A DNA stretch of 64,000 bases from Vaginella massiliensis (GTDB lineage: Bacteria; Bacteroidota; Bacteroidia; Flavobacteriales; Weeksellaceae): NCBI RefSeq assembly GCF_900089075.1, contig NZ_LT593746.1, forward strand, positions 556,920 to 620,919. The letters run 5' to 3'. Position 1 is the first letter of the stretch; each line of letters begins with the position of its first letter. The notes under the pieces are model-generated. The model saw only the letters and a list, made by a program, of their open reading frames with translations. It was not told where the DNA came from and did no database searches. Made by a program: the position numbers and the translations under genes. Positions 56,621 through 64,000 of the stretch are shown piece after piece.

Positions 56621-56767
56621 TTATTTTCGTTTCGATTTTTTAAAACCGAACAACGAAAACAAAATCAGTAAAACTACCGCCATGACAAGAAGCCAGTAGT
56701 ATTGATCAAAAAAACTGTTGATTTGTTGAGCGACTATCTCTTCTGGTGTGGTAGATAAAAAGATCAT
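56621..56767 (-). CDS. Small membrane protein, 48 aa, unknown function
   Basis: This minus-strand frame begins [20 protein letters not shown], has one hydrophobic helix ([18 protein letters not shown], about 25-42) and ends in a basic KKSKRK tail. That is a plausible single-pass inner membrane protein with an N-out topology. It fits exactly between the AEC gene and the metG leader: its stop lies 1 bp from the AEC stop and its start is 73 bp from the metG start. It is easily missed because of its length. I recognise no family. Confidence 0.6.
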   Translation of the reverse strand: MIFLSTTPEEIVAQQINSFFDQYYWLLVMAVVLLILFSLFGFKKSKRK

Positions 56768-56814
56768 GGAAAATTATATTAAAAAAGCATGGCTAAAAAA
56801 GTCATGGTTCATTG

Positions 56815-56822
56815 TATCTTTG
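56815..56822 (+). promoter_or_regulatory. -7 box (TATCTTTG) of metG
   Basis: This full TAnnTTTG match is 18 bases before the metG ATG at 56841. It also shows that the longer in-frame start at 56748 is not used. Confidence 0.5.
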
Positions 56823-56840
56823 CAAAACTATTTTTTATTT

Positions 56841-58877
56841 ATGGGTAAAACAAATCGTTATACAATTACTGCAGCGTTACCATACGCCAACGGTCCTTTG
56901 CATATTGGGCATATGGCAGGCGTGTATGTACCAGCTGATATTTTTGCTCGCTACCTCAGGAGAAAAGGAGAGGATGTAGCTTTTATTGGCGGTTCTGATG
57001 AACACGGAATTCCGATTACAATTCGAGCCAAAAACGAAGGGGTTACACCACAAGATATTGTGGACAAATACCACCAAAATATCCAATCTACTTTAGAAAA
57101 TTTCGGTATTACGTTCGACATTTATTCGCGTACAACCTCTGCTAAACACCGAGAAGTTGCACAAGATTTTTTCAAAAATCTTTACGATAACGGAAAGTTT
57201 ACAGAAGAGATTACCGAGCAATATTACGACGAGGAGGCGAACGAATTTTTGGCAGATCGTTACATCAGAGGAGAATGTCCAAAATGTGGCAATCCAGACG
57301 CTTACGGTGACCAATGCGAAAAATGCGGCTCGACCCTGAGTCCAGAAGAATTGATCAACCCTCGTTCGGCTTTGTCGGGAAACACGCCCATAAAAAAAGA
57401 AACCAAAAACTGGTATTTGCCTTTGGGCCAATACCAAGATTTTCTGAAAGAATGGATTTTGGACGGGCATAAAGATGATTGGAAACCAAATGTATACGGA
57501 CAAGTAAAATCGTGGTTGGACGATGGTCTAAAACCTCGGGCAATGACGCGTGATTTGAATTGGGGAATTCCGGTTCCTGTAGAAGGCGCAGCGGGCAAAG
57601 TGATGTACGTTTGGTTCGACGCCCCGATTGGTTACATTTCGTTTACGCAAGAATGGGCAGCGAAAAACGGAAAAGATTGGAAAGATTATTGGCAAAATCC
57701 CGAAACCAAATTGGTTCACTTTATTGGTAAAGACAACATCGTTTTCCACTGCATTATTTTCCCAACCATGATGAAGGCGCATGGCGACTACATCATGCCA
57801 AACAATGTGCCAGCAAACGAATTTTTGAACTTAGAAGGCGATAAAATTTCTACCTCGAGAAATTGGGCGGTTTGGGCACACCAATATTTAGAAGACTTCC
57901 CAGGGCAAGCTGATACCTTGCGCTATGTACTCACAGCCAATATGCCAGAGAACAAAGACAACAATTTTACCTGGAGAGATTTCCAATCCAAGAACAACTC
58001 AGAATTGGTCGGAATTTTAGGAAACTTCATCAACCGCGTGATGGTGTTAACCCATAAATACTACGATGGCATAATTCCTACCAAAATCAAAGAATTCGAT
58101 GAAGTGAGCCAAATCAAGGAATTCGCAAAACGCATTGGGCAATACATCGAGCAATACGAGTTTCGTGCAGCTTTAGCAGAATATATGAATTTAGCGCGAT
58201 TAGGAAATCAATTTTTACAAACGCAAGAACCTTGGAAGAAAGGAGACGACCCAGAAGCGGTGAAAGGTATAATGAATGCTGCAGCCCAAATCGCAGTTGC
58301 TTTGGGGCAATTGGGCGAGCCATTTTTACCCTTTGCATCGGAGAAAATGTTGAAAATGATGAAGGTAGAAAAAGCCGATTGGAATACATTAGAAACGGCT
58401 GATGAATTCGTTGCAGAAGGACATCAGTTTGGCGAGTCTGAATTGATTTTTGGTAAAATCGAAGACGATGCCGTAGCCATACAAACCAATAAATTACAAG
58501 AAAGCAAAATAAGAAATAACATGACAAACCCAAATGCCGAGCTACAAAAAGAATTAATCTTGTTTGATGATTTTCAGAAAATGGATATCCGCATTGGAAC
58601 CATTTTGGAGGCAAAAAAAGTAGAAAAAGCAGACAAATTATTCGAGTTGAAAGTAGATACCGGAATCGATATCCGTACCATAGTTTCTGGTATTGCAGAG
58701 CATTTTACGCTAGAAGAAGTTGTCGGAAAGCAAGCGACCGTTTTGGTCAATTTGGCTCCTCGAAAAATAAGAGGTATAGAATCGCATGGGATGCTGTTGT
58801 TTGCAGACAAAGCCGACGGGAAATTAACATTCGTAAATCCAGAAGAAGAAACACCAAACGGTGTACAGGTCGGGTAA
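56841..58877 (+). CDS. metG: Methionyl-tRNA synthetase
   Basis: The 678-residue enzyme begins [27 protein letters not shown] with the HIGH motif, has the zinc cluster CPKC...CEKC, a KISTS variant of KMSKS ([10 protein letters not shown]), the anticodon-binding helical domain and a C-terminal tRNA-binding OB domain (about 575-678, [13 protein letters not shown]). It charges tRNA(Met). The stop is followed by a strong bidirectional terminator shared with the facing L25 gene. Confidence 0.97.
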   Translation: MGKTNRYTITAALPYANGPLHIGHMAGVYVPADIFARYLRRKGEDVAFIGGSDEHGIPITIRAKNEGVTPQDIVDKYHQNIQSTLENFGITFDIYSRTTSAKHREVAQDFFKNLYDNGKFTEEITEQYYDEEANEFLADRYIRGECPKCGNPDAYGDQCEKCGSTLSPEELINPRSALSGNTPIKKETKNWYLPLGQYQDFLKEWILDGHKDDWKPNVYGQVKSWLDDGLKPRAMTRDLNWGIPVPVEGAAGKVMYVWFDAPIGYISFTQEWAAKNGKDWKDYWQNPETKLVHFIGKDNIVFHCIIFPTMMKAHGDYIMPNNVPANEFLNLEGDKISTSRNWAVWAHQYLEDFPGQADTLRYVLTANMPENKDNNFTWRDFQSKNNSELVGILGNFINRVMVLTHKYYDGIIPTKIKEFDEVSQIKEFAKRIGQYIEQYEFRAALAEYMNLARLGNQFLQTQEPWKKGDDPEAVKGIMNAAAQIAVALGQLGEPFLPFASEKMLKMMKVEKADWNTLETADEFVAEGHQFGESELIFGKIEDDAVAIQTNKLQESKIRNNMTNPNAELQKELILFDDFQKMDIRIGTILEAKKVEKADKLFELKVDTGIDIRTIVSGIAEHFTLEEVVGKQATVLVNLAPRKIRGIESHGMLLFADKADGKLTFVNPEEETPNGVQVG

Positions 58878-58896
58878 ATTAAGAGATTAATTATCA

Positions 58897-58928
58897 AAAA
58901 AAGCCACTTCATGCGAAGTGGCTTTTTT
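58897..58928. terminator. Bidirectional rho-independent terminator (metG / L25)
   Basis: A 14-bp perfect stem, with GCCACTTC/GAAGTGGC core and A/T extensions, closes a 4-base loop. It serves both convergent genes. Confidence 0.9.
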
Positions 58929-58947
58929 ATGTGGTAAAAAGTATTGG

Positions 58948-59550
58948 TTAAGCTTCTGCAGCTTCTTCGCTACCTTCTTCTTCATCATCTGTATCAGCAA
59001 CAGCGTTACGAGAAGTTTTGATGGCAACCACTACCGCATTGTCTGGATGAGCAAAGGTGTAATTATCATTTTTCAACGATTCTACATATTTTTTATGTCC
59101 AATACGCATAGAAGTGATGTCGATTACGATTTCGTCTGGCAAGTTAGCAGGAACTGCTTTTACAGCAAGTTTGCGCATGTTGAAACGTAAAACCCCACCA
59201 TTAACAACACCACGAGCACGACCAACCAAACGCACAGGCACTTCGATGGTTACAGCTTTGTCTGGGTTCAACTGATAGAAGTCTGCATGTAAGATGCGGT
59301 CAGTTACAGGGTGAAACTGAATGTCTTGTAAAATGGTTTCAACCTTAGTTCCGTCTTCTAGCTCAACATTTACAATGTGTGCTTCTGGCGTGTAAACTAA
59401 CCCTTTGAAAGCTTTCTCTGGAGCTGCAAAGTGAATAGGTTCTTTGTCACCATAAACAACACAAGGTACTTGTTCAGCATTACGTAAGTTACGTGTAGAT
59501 GTTTTACCTACGCTTTCTCTTTTTACACCTTGAATTGTGATAGATTTCAT
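58948..59550 (-). CDS. rplY: 50S ribosomal protein L25/general stress protein Ctc
   Basis: The 200-residue long form has an N-terminal L25 domain that binds 5S rRNA (ESVGKTSTRNLRNAEQVPCVVYG) and a C-terminal Ctc (TL5) beta domain with EVPVRLVGRARGVVNGGVL, ending in a Glu/Ala-rich acidic tail. It is 40 bp downstream of prs in the same direction, a common pairing in Bacteroidota, so both are probably cotranscribed. Confidence 0.94.
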   Translation of the reverse strand: MKSITIQGVKRESVGKTSTRNLRNAEQVPCVVYGDKEPIHFAAPEKAFKGLVYTPEAHIVNVELEDGTKVETILQDIQFHPVTDRILHADFYQLNPDKAVTIEVPVRLVGRARGVVNGGVLRFNMRKLAVKAVPANLPDEIVIDITSMRIGHKKYVESLKNDNYTFAHPDNAVVVAIKTSRNAVADTDDEEEGSEEAAEA

Positions 59551-59590
59551 AAAATATATACTAAAAATTAATTTTTCTTGTCAAAATCAA

Positions 59591-60526
59591 TTAGATGATA
59601 AATTTGGAACTAATTGATTTGTTGCTATGTACCATGTGCATCACATCGGCAAAAAGCGGTGCGCAAGATAATACTTTTATTTTAGATACCGAAGTGTTTT
59701 TTAATGGAATTGAGTCGGTTACCAAAACTTCGTCCAATTTAGAGTTTTCAATTCGCTCATATGCTGGTCCAGAAAGCACCGCGTGTGTTGCAATGGCACG
59801 CACACTTTTGGCTCCTTTTTCCATAATCAAATCTGCTGCTTTTACAATTGTGCCAGCAGTATCGATCATATCATCGACCAAAATGACATTTTTACCTTCT
59901 ACATCCCCGATCAGCATCATGCTTTCGACCTGATTGGCAACTTTTCTTTCTTTATGGCAGATCACAATATCGGCATTGAAGTGTTTGGCATAGTTTTGCG
60001 CCCTTTTCGCACCACCCATATCTGGAGAAGCAATCGTAAGATTCTCGAGTTCTAATCCTCTAATGTGTTCTACAAACAAGGTTGAACCGTACAAATGATC
60101 GACAGGGATTTCGAAAAAGCCTTGGATTTGATCGGCGTGTAAATCCATGGTCATAACACGCGTTGCACCCGCAGTCATAATCATTTTGGCTACTAGTTTT
60201 GCGCCAATAGGAACCCTCGGAGCGTCTTTTCGATCTTGACGAGCGTATCCAAAATAAGGAATCACCACCGTAATGTTTTTGGCAGAAGCTCTTTTTGCGG
60301 CATCTATCATTAATAGAAGCTCCATTAAGTTATCACTCGGCTGGAAAGTAGAACCGATTAAAAATACCCTAGCGCCACGAATCGACTGTTCGAAGGCTGG
60401 TTGATATTCTCCATCGCTAAATTCAACAACTTTTAGTTTTCCTAATTCTTGCCCATAATGTTGAGCGATTCTTTCAGCTAAAACTTGAGATCCACGAGTA
60501 GTGAAAAGAAATGCAGATTGTTCCAT
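59591..60526 (-). CDS. prs: Ribose-phosphate pyrophosphokinase
   Basis: The 311-residue enzyme has the class I motifs: DGEYQPAFEQSIRG, the ATP-binding FGYARQDRKDAPRVPI flexible region, DLHADQIQGFF and the PRPP loop ILVDDMIDTAGTI. It makes PRPP from ribose 5-phosphate for nucleotide, His, Trp and NAD synthesis. A TAGCTTTG box (60552-60559, minus strand) lies 25 bases upstream of the ATG. Confidence 0.96.
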   Translation of the reverse strand: MEQSAFLFTTRGSQVLAERIAQHYGQELGKLKVVEFSDGEYQPAFEQSIRGARVFLIGSTFQPSDNLMELLLMIDAAKRASAKNITVVIPYFGYARQDRKDAPRVPIGAKLVAKMIMTAGATRVMTMDLHADQIQGFFEIPVDHLYGSTLFVEHIRGLELENLTIASPDMGGAKRAQNYAKHFNADIVICHKERKVANQVESMMLIGDVEGKNVILVDDMIDTAGTIVKAADLIMEKGAKSVRAIATHAVLSGPAYERIENSKLDEVLVTDSIPLKNTSVSKIKVLSCAPLFADVMHMVHSNKSISSKFII

Positions 60527-60551
60527 TGGTGTTTTTTTGTTTTTGTGGTTA

Positions 60552-60559
60552 CAAAGCTA
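60552..60559 (-). promoter_or_regulatory. -7 box (TAGCTTTG) of prs
   Basis: This minus-strand TAnnTTTG match lies 25 bases before the prs start. The gap between prs and the OmpA gene (60527-60719) also holds the TAAATTTG box of the porin gene at 60684-60691 and a short inverted repeat ATGAG-ATAA-CTCAT at 60619-60633. Confidence 0.4.
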
Positions 60560-60683
60560 CTTTAAATCGTGAAAAAATTATAATGATTAATTTATTTATT
60601 TTGGCATGGGGTTTGATTAATGAGATAACTCATGCTTAACGTAAATTTTAACATTTTTACTTTTTTTGCTTAAATATCATTAT

Positions 60684-60691
60684 TAAATTTG
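60684..60691 (+). promoter_or_regulatory. -7 box (TAAATTTG) of the OmpA-type porin gene
   Basis: The box is 29 bases before the ATG at 60720. A TTG at 60666-60668 is only 15 bases upstream, shorter than usual, so the -33 assignment is weak. Confidence 0.45.
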
Positions 60692-60719
60692 CATAATAAT
60701 TAATTAAAATAAGAAATCT

Positions 60720-62009
60720 ATGAAAAAAGTAGTATTGTCATTATCACTACTAGGATTGTTTTCGGCTGTTAATGCACAAGAGGTGTATTCTACAGAAGAG
60801 GCAACAGACGCAACAAGAGTTTCGGATTATAACAAATGGTCTATCGAGTTACAAGGAGGTGCAAACAAAGCAACAACGCCTTTTACAGACGGTTACTTTA
60901 ACGAAACACCTAGTTTTTATAACGCTAATTTCGGTATCCGATACATGTTCAACCCGAAATTTGGTTTAAAACTTTCTGGAGGATATGATCGTTTGAAAGA
61001 AGGGAAAGGATCAGAACGTTTCCGTTCTAATTTCTACCGCGTTGACTTATCTGGAGTTGCAAACTTAGGACGCATCATGAACTTTGAAGATTGGACTAAC
61101 ACTATTGGATTGTTAGGACACGCTGGTGTTGGTTACGGTTTCATGAACAATGATGCAACAAAGGGTGATACTTCAGGTCTTTTAGATGATCAAGACGAAA
61201 TGGGATTGGTTTCTGTTGGTGTTACTCCACAACTTAAATTAGGAGAGCGCGTGGCATTGACAGGAGATTTGACTTGTTCTAAAACCATTCGTCAAAATAC
61301 AGCGTGGGATGGTCAATCATCTGATGCACACGCAAGAAGAGGTTTTGATGGAACACTATGGAATGCGACCTTAGGTCTTACATTCTACTTAGGTAAAAAT
61401 GATATCCACGCTGACTGGGTAGCGGATGATACTTCTTTGTTAGAAGAACGTGTAGCAGCTATCGAAGCAATGTTGGTTGATAGCGATGGCGATGGTGTGG
61501 CAGATTACTTAGATCAAGAGCCAAATTCTGCTCCAGGTGCTGTAGTAGATACTAGAGGTAGAACAATCGACCACAACGGTAATGGAATTCCAGATGATAT
61601 CGAAGAATACATCAAAAACAACTACGGTGGAAACACCACAACTGTTTTAGGTGATTCGGATATATTAGAGCAATTGATAAACAGTGGAATCATCAATGTT
61701 TATTTTGATTACGATTCGTCTACTCCTTACCAAGCTTCTGTTGGTGGAATTAAATTCGTAAGCGAATACATGAAAAAGAATCCGAATGCACAAATTGAAG
61801 TTATCGGATATGCTGACCCTGTAGGAGGCGATGCTTACAACAAAGCATTGTCACAAAGACGTGCAGATGCCGTTAAAAACATCTTGATTCAACAAGGTGC
61901 AAACGCTTCTAACTTGTCAACAGTAGCTATGGGTGAAGATAAATCTTTCCAAAACTCAACAGTTTCTGCTCATCAATTAGCAAGACGTGTAATCTTTAGA
62001 ATCAAATAA
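60720..62009 (+). CDS. OmpA family outer membrane protein with beta-barrel and calcium-type repeats
   Basis: The 429-residue precursor has a signal peptide (VVLSLSLLGLFSAVNA), an N-terminal eight-strand-like barrel (about 30-235), a thrombospondin type-3-like segment with two Asp-rich loops (DSDGDGVADYLD and DHNGNGIPDDIE, about 250-290), and a C-terminal OmpA peptidoglycan-binding domain (about 310-429) with VIGYADPVGG, LSQRRADAV and LARRVIFRIK. It joins the outer membrane to the cell wall and is typically one of the most abundant outer membrane proteins. Regular codon use here, with preferred synonyms such as GGT and AAA, is compatible with high expression. Confidence 0.94.
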   Translation: MKKVVLSLSLLGLFSAVNAQEVYSTEEATDATRVSDYNKWSIELQGGANKATTPFTDGYFNETPSFYNANFGIRYMFNPKFGLKLSGGYDRLKEGKGSERFRSNFYRVDLSGVANLGRIMNFEDWTNTIGLLGHAGVGYGFMNNDATKGDTSGLLDDQDEMGLVSVGVTPQLKLGERVALTGDLTCSKTIRQNTAWDGQSSDAHARRGFDGTLWNATLGLTFYLGKNDIHADWVADDTSLLEERVAAIEAMLVDSDGDGVADYLDQEPNSAPGAVVDTRGRTIDHNGNGIPDDIEEYIKNNYGGNTTTVLGDSDILEQLINSGIINVYFDYDSSTPYQASVGGIKFVSEYMKKNPNAQIEVIGYADPVGGDAYNKALSQRRADAVKNILIQQGANASNLSTVAMGEDKSFQNSTVSAHQLARRVIFRIK

Positions 62010-62031
62010 TTTCATTCTAAATAGAAAATTA

Positions 62032-62054
62032 AAAGTGTCCTTCATGGACACTTT
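62032..62054 (+). terminator. Terminator after the OmpA-type porin gene
   Basis: A 9-bp perfect stem (AAAGTGTCC with GGACACTTT) with a 5-base loop is followed by a T-run. Confidence 0.9.
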
Positions 62055-62070
62055 TTTTATGGTATAAAAA

Positions 62071-62100
62071 ACATCCCAAACAGATTTCTATTTGGGATGT
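62071..62100 (-). terminator. Terminator after gltX
   Basis: A 10-bp perfect stem (ACATCCCAAA with TTTGGGATGT) has a 10-base loop. On the minus strand it is followed by TTTTT, 27 bp after the gltX stop. Confidence 0.8.
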
Positions 62101-62126
62101 TTGTATGTTATAATATTCGGTTTAAT

Positions 62127-63635
62127 CTAAGATTGAGCGTTTATCAAACTTTTTATTCTTTTTGTCGTTTCTTCTCGACCAATGAGTTCCATAATCACCG
62201 GAATATCTGGTCCTTGTAAAGCGCCTACCAAAGCCAATCGCAGTGGCATTCCAATTTTTCCAAAGCCAATTTCTTTTGTGTCTACAAACGTTTGCATCGC
62301 TTGGTGTAGAGCATCGGCCGTGAAATCAGTTTCTTGCAGAAGTGCCGAAAAGTCTTCCAAAATTTCTTTTGAATCATCTTTCCATGCTTTTTTCACTGCT
62401 TTTTCGTCATAAGTTGACGGAGCTTCGAAAAAGAATTTACCTTGTTCTGCGATATCTTTTACAAAATTTGCACGCTCTTTCAACAATTCAATTACCTTCA
62501 AACTCAGCTCGTCATTAGCTTCTAATCCAAAAGTTTGTAAAATTGTGTTGAACTCTGGTAACAAATCATTTGTCCTTTTTTGTTGAATGTATTGATGATT
62601 AAACCAAATAGATTTTTCTGGAGAAAATCGTGCTCCCGATTTTGAAACTTTTTCCAAACTGAATTGTGCGATCATTTCATCCATCGTCAGGATTTCTTGA
62701 TCATTCCCCGGATTCCATCCTAATAAAGCCAACATATTGAGCACAGCTTCTGGCAAATAACCTTCTTCGCGATAGCCTTTAGATAGTCCTTCGTCTGTTT
62801 TCCATTCCAACGGAAACACAGGAAATCCATGTTTGTCACCGTCGCGTTTGCTCAGTTTTCCTTTTCCTTCGGGTTTTAGAATCAAGGGTAGGTGAGCAAA
62901 TCTGGGCGCTTCCCAATCAAAAGCTTCGTACAACAATTCGTGCAAAGCCATCGATGGTAACCATTCTTCTCCTCGAATCACATGGGTGACTTCCATCAAA
63001 TGATCATCTACAATGTTTGCCAAATGATAGGTAGGCATGCCGTCTGATTTGAAAAGTACTTTGTCGTCTAAAGTGTTGGTGTCAATGGTGATTTTACCTC
63101 GAATCAAATCATCGAGTAAGATGGTGCGATCTTTTTCTATTTTGAATCTGATCACGTAAGGCGTTCCTTTTTCGATCAACGATTGCACCTCGTTTTCTGG
63201 TAAAGAAAGTGAGTTTTTCAACTGATTGCGAGTCGACCAATTGTAGATAAAGGGTTCTTTGGCGTCTTCGCCTTTTGCTCGTAAGTCGTCCAATTCTTCT
63301 GCCGTGTCGAACGCATAGTAAGCTTTGCCCTTGGCAACCAATTCTTCGATGTGTTTTTGATATATTGTTTTGCGCTCAGATTGTTTGTACGAGCCATAAT
63401 TTCCTCCAAATCCCACACCTTCGTCTGGAATCAAATTTAGCCATTTCAACGATTCGATGATATAATCTTCGGCGCCTTCTACAAATCGTGTTTGATCTGT
63501 GTCTTCTATACGCAAAATGAATTTTCCGTTGTGATGCTTGGCAAATAAATAGTTGAACAAAGCGGTTCTTACTCCACCGATATGCAATGGTCCTGTCGGA
63601 CTGGGAGCGAATCTTACGCGAACTTCTTTTGACAT
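62127..63635 (-). CDS. gltX: Glutamyl-tRNA synthetase
   Basis: The 502-residue class I synthetase has the PTGPLHIGGVRTALFN (HIGH) motif near residue 11, the KLSKRDGDK (KMSKS) motif near 264 and the normal C-terminal anticodon-binding domain. No zinc-binding Cys cluster of the E. coli type is seen in the middle. In bacteria without GlnRS it can also load tRNA(Gln). A TAATTTTG box (63653-63660, minus strand) lies 17 bases upstream of the ATG. Confidence 0.96.
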   Translation of the reverse strand: MSKEVRVRFAPSPTGPLHIGGVRTALFNYLFAKHHNGKFILRIEDTDQTRFVEGAEDYIIESLKWLNLIPDEGVGFGGNYGSYKQSERKTIYQKHIEELVAKGKAYYAFDTAEELDDLRAKGEDAKEPFIYNWSTRNQLKNSLSLPENEVQSLIEKGTPYVIRFKIEKDRTILLDDLIRGKITIDTNTLDDKVLFKSDGMPTYHLANIVDDHLMEVTHVIRGEEWLPSMALHELLYEAFDWEAPRFAHLPLILKPEGKGKLSKRDGDKHGFPVFPLEWKTDEGLSKGYREEGYLPEAVLNMLALLGWNPGNDQEILTMDEMIAQFSLEKVSKSGARFSPEKSIWFNHQYIQQKRTNDLLPEFNTILQTFGLEANDELSLKVIELLKERANFVKDIAEQGKFFFEAPSTYDEKAVKKAWKDDSKEILEDFSALLQETDFTADALHQAMQTFVDTKEIGFGKIGMPLRLALVGALQGPDIPVIMELIGREETTKRIKSLINAQS

Positions 63636-63754
63636 TTTATATTAAATTTCAACAAAATTAAGACCTTATCATTAGATTTTGTAACTATTGTCATAATATT
63701 CTTTCTATTCCTCATATTTTAATAATTTAGTAAAAGATAAAAAACGATACAATC

Positions 63755-64000
63755 ATGAAACTTTATAGCATAGAAACTGGAAATTTTAAACTCGACGGCG
63801 GCGCAATGTTTGGTATAGTACCCAAATCTATTTGGAACAAAACCAATCCTGCAGACGAACGTAATATGATCGAACTCGCCATGCGTTGCCTGTTGATCGA
63901 AGATGGTGATCGACTTATACTAATCGATACCGGAATTGGAAACAAACAAGACGAAAAATTTTTCAGTTTTTATTACTTGTATGGTGAGCATAGCCTCGAT
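63755..64000 (+). CDS. Metallo-beta-lactamase fold hydrolase, N-terminal part only
   Basis: The frame begins at the ATG at 63755 (MKLYSIETGNFKLDGGAMFG) and is still open at the right edge, so 82 residues are visible. The strands MRCLLIEDGDRLILIDTGIGN match the first motif of MBL-fold proteins of the quorum-quenching lactonase-like group. The metal-binding HxHxDH motif lies beyond the window. The activity cannot be known from this part. Confidence 0.8.
   Translation, partial: MKLYSIETGNFKLDGGAMFGIVPKSIWNKTNPADERNMIELAMRCLLIEDGDRLILIDTGIGNKQDEKFFSFYYLYGEHSLD

Overview
The window looks like a chromosomal segment of a Bacteroidota bacterium of the class Flavobacteriia; a Weeksellaceae or Empedobacter-like relative is a guess from protein flavour, not a measurement. 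The evidence is low G+C DNA, TAnnTTTG (-7) promoter boxes instead of sigma70 boxes, few Shine-Dalgarno sites, a fused MurF-alanine racemase, a GLPGLI protein, the DUF6341/DUF6427, DUF4271, DUF4252, DUF4296 and DUF6909 families, a short AtpC and a separate atpDC pair. Almost all of it is compact housekeeping DNA. I saw no tRNA, rRNA, CRISPR array, prophage or recognisable defence system.

Layout. 0-7 kb: a partial GT9 glycosyltransferase, SufE, a D-2-hydroxyacid dehydrogenase, a pirin remnant, a ClC antiporter, three envelope lipoproteins and a methyltransferase. 7-14.8 kb (minus strand): MnmG, a parS-like palindrome, YbeY, a patatin/beta-barrel protein, MurF-Alr and thymidine kinase. 14.9-24.3 kb: a surface polysaccharide locus (initiating sugar transferase, O-antigen ligase/polymerase, 2OG-Fe(II) oxygenase, two glycosyltransferases, a second Wzy-like protein, Wzx flippase, Wzz-like protein); four of its genes are chained by 4-bp start/stop overlaps. 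24.4-33.8 kb: DUF6341/DUF6427, LpxH, QueD, ComF, an Ig-like lipoprotein, DUF2752 and dispanin-like membrane proteins, RadA and malic enzyme.

33.75-37.3 kb is the most unusual part. It is a decaying locus holding an AraC regulator tail, peptide fragments, a secreted small protein without a canonical start codon, a GLPGLI protein with an off-frame alternative start at a T8 tract, a TonB-receptor-like gene broken by a frameshift and stops, and a small barrel protein frameshifted in its signal peptide.

37.4-51.7 kb: AtpC/AtpD, RibF, a thioesterase, a Gfo/Idh/MocA oxidoreductase, DUF6909, DUF3109, Dxs, a DUF4252 lipoprotein, RsmI, RecJ, HemD, DUF4271, a GT2 enzyme and a DUF4296 lipoprotein. 51.7-53.4 kb: an IS1182-family element lying between two terminators. 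53.4-64 kb: Der, a Rossmann protein, an AEC transporter, an undercalled 48-residue membrane protein, MetG, L25, Prs, a major OmpA-type porin, GltX and the start of a metallo-beta-lactamase-fold protein.

I found no convincing new multi-gene system. The best leads are the parS site next to mnmG, the degenerate GLPGLI/TonB locus, a recurrent promoter-N4-ATG arrangement that implies leaderless mRNAs, and several conserved small or unnamed proteins.
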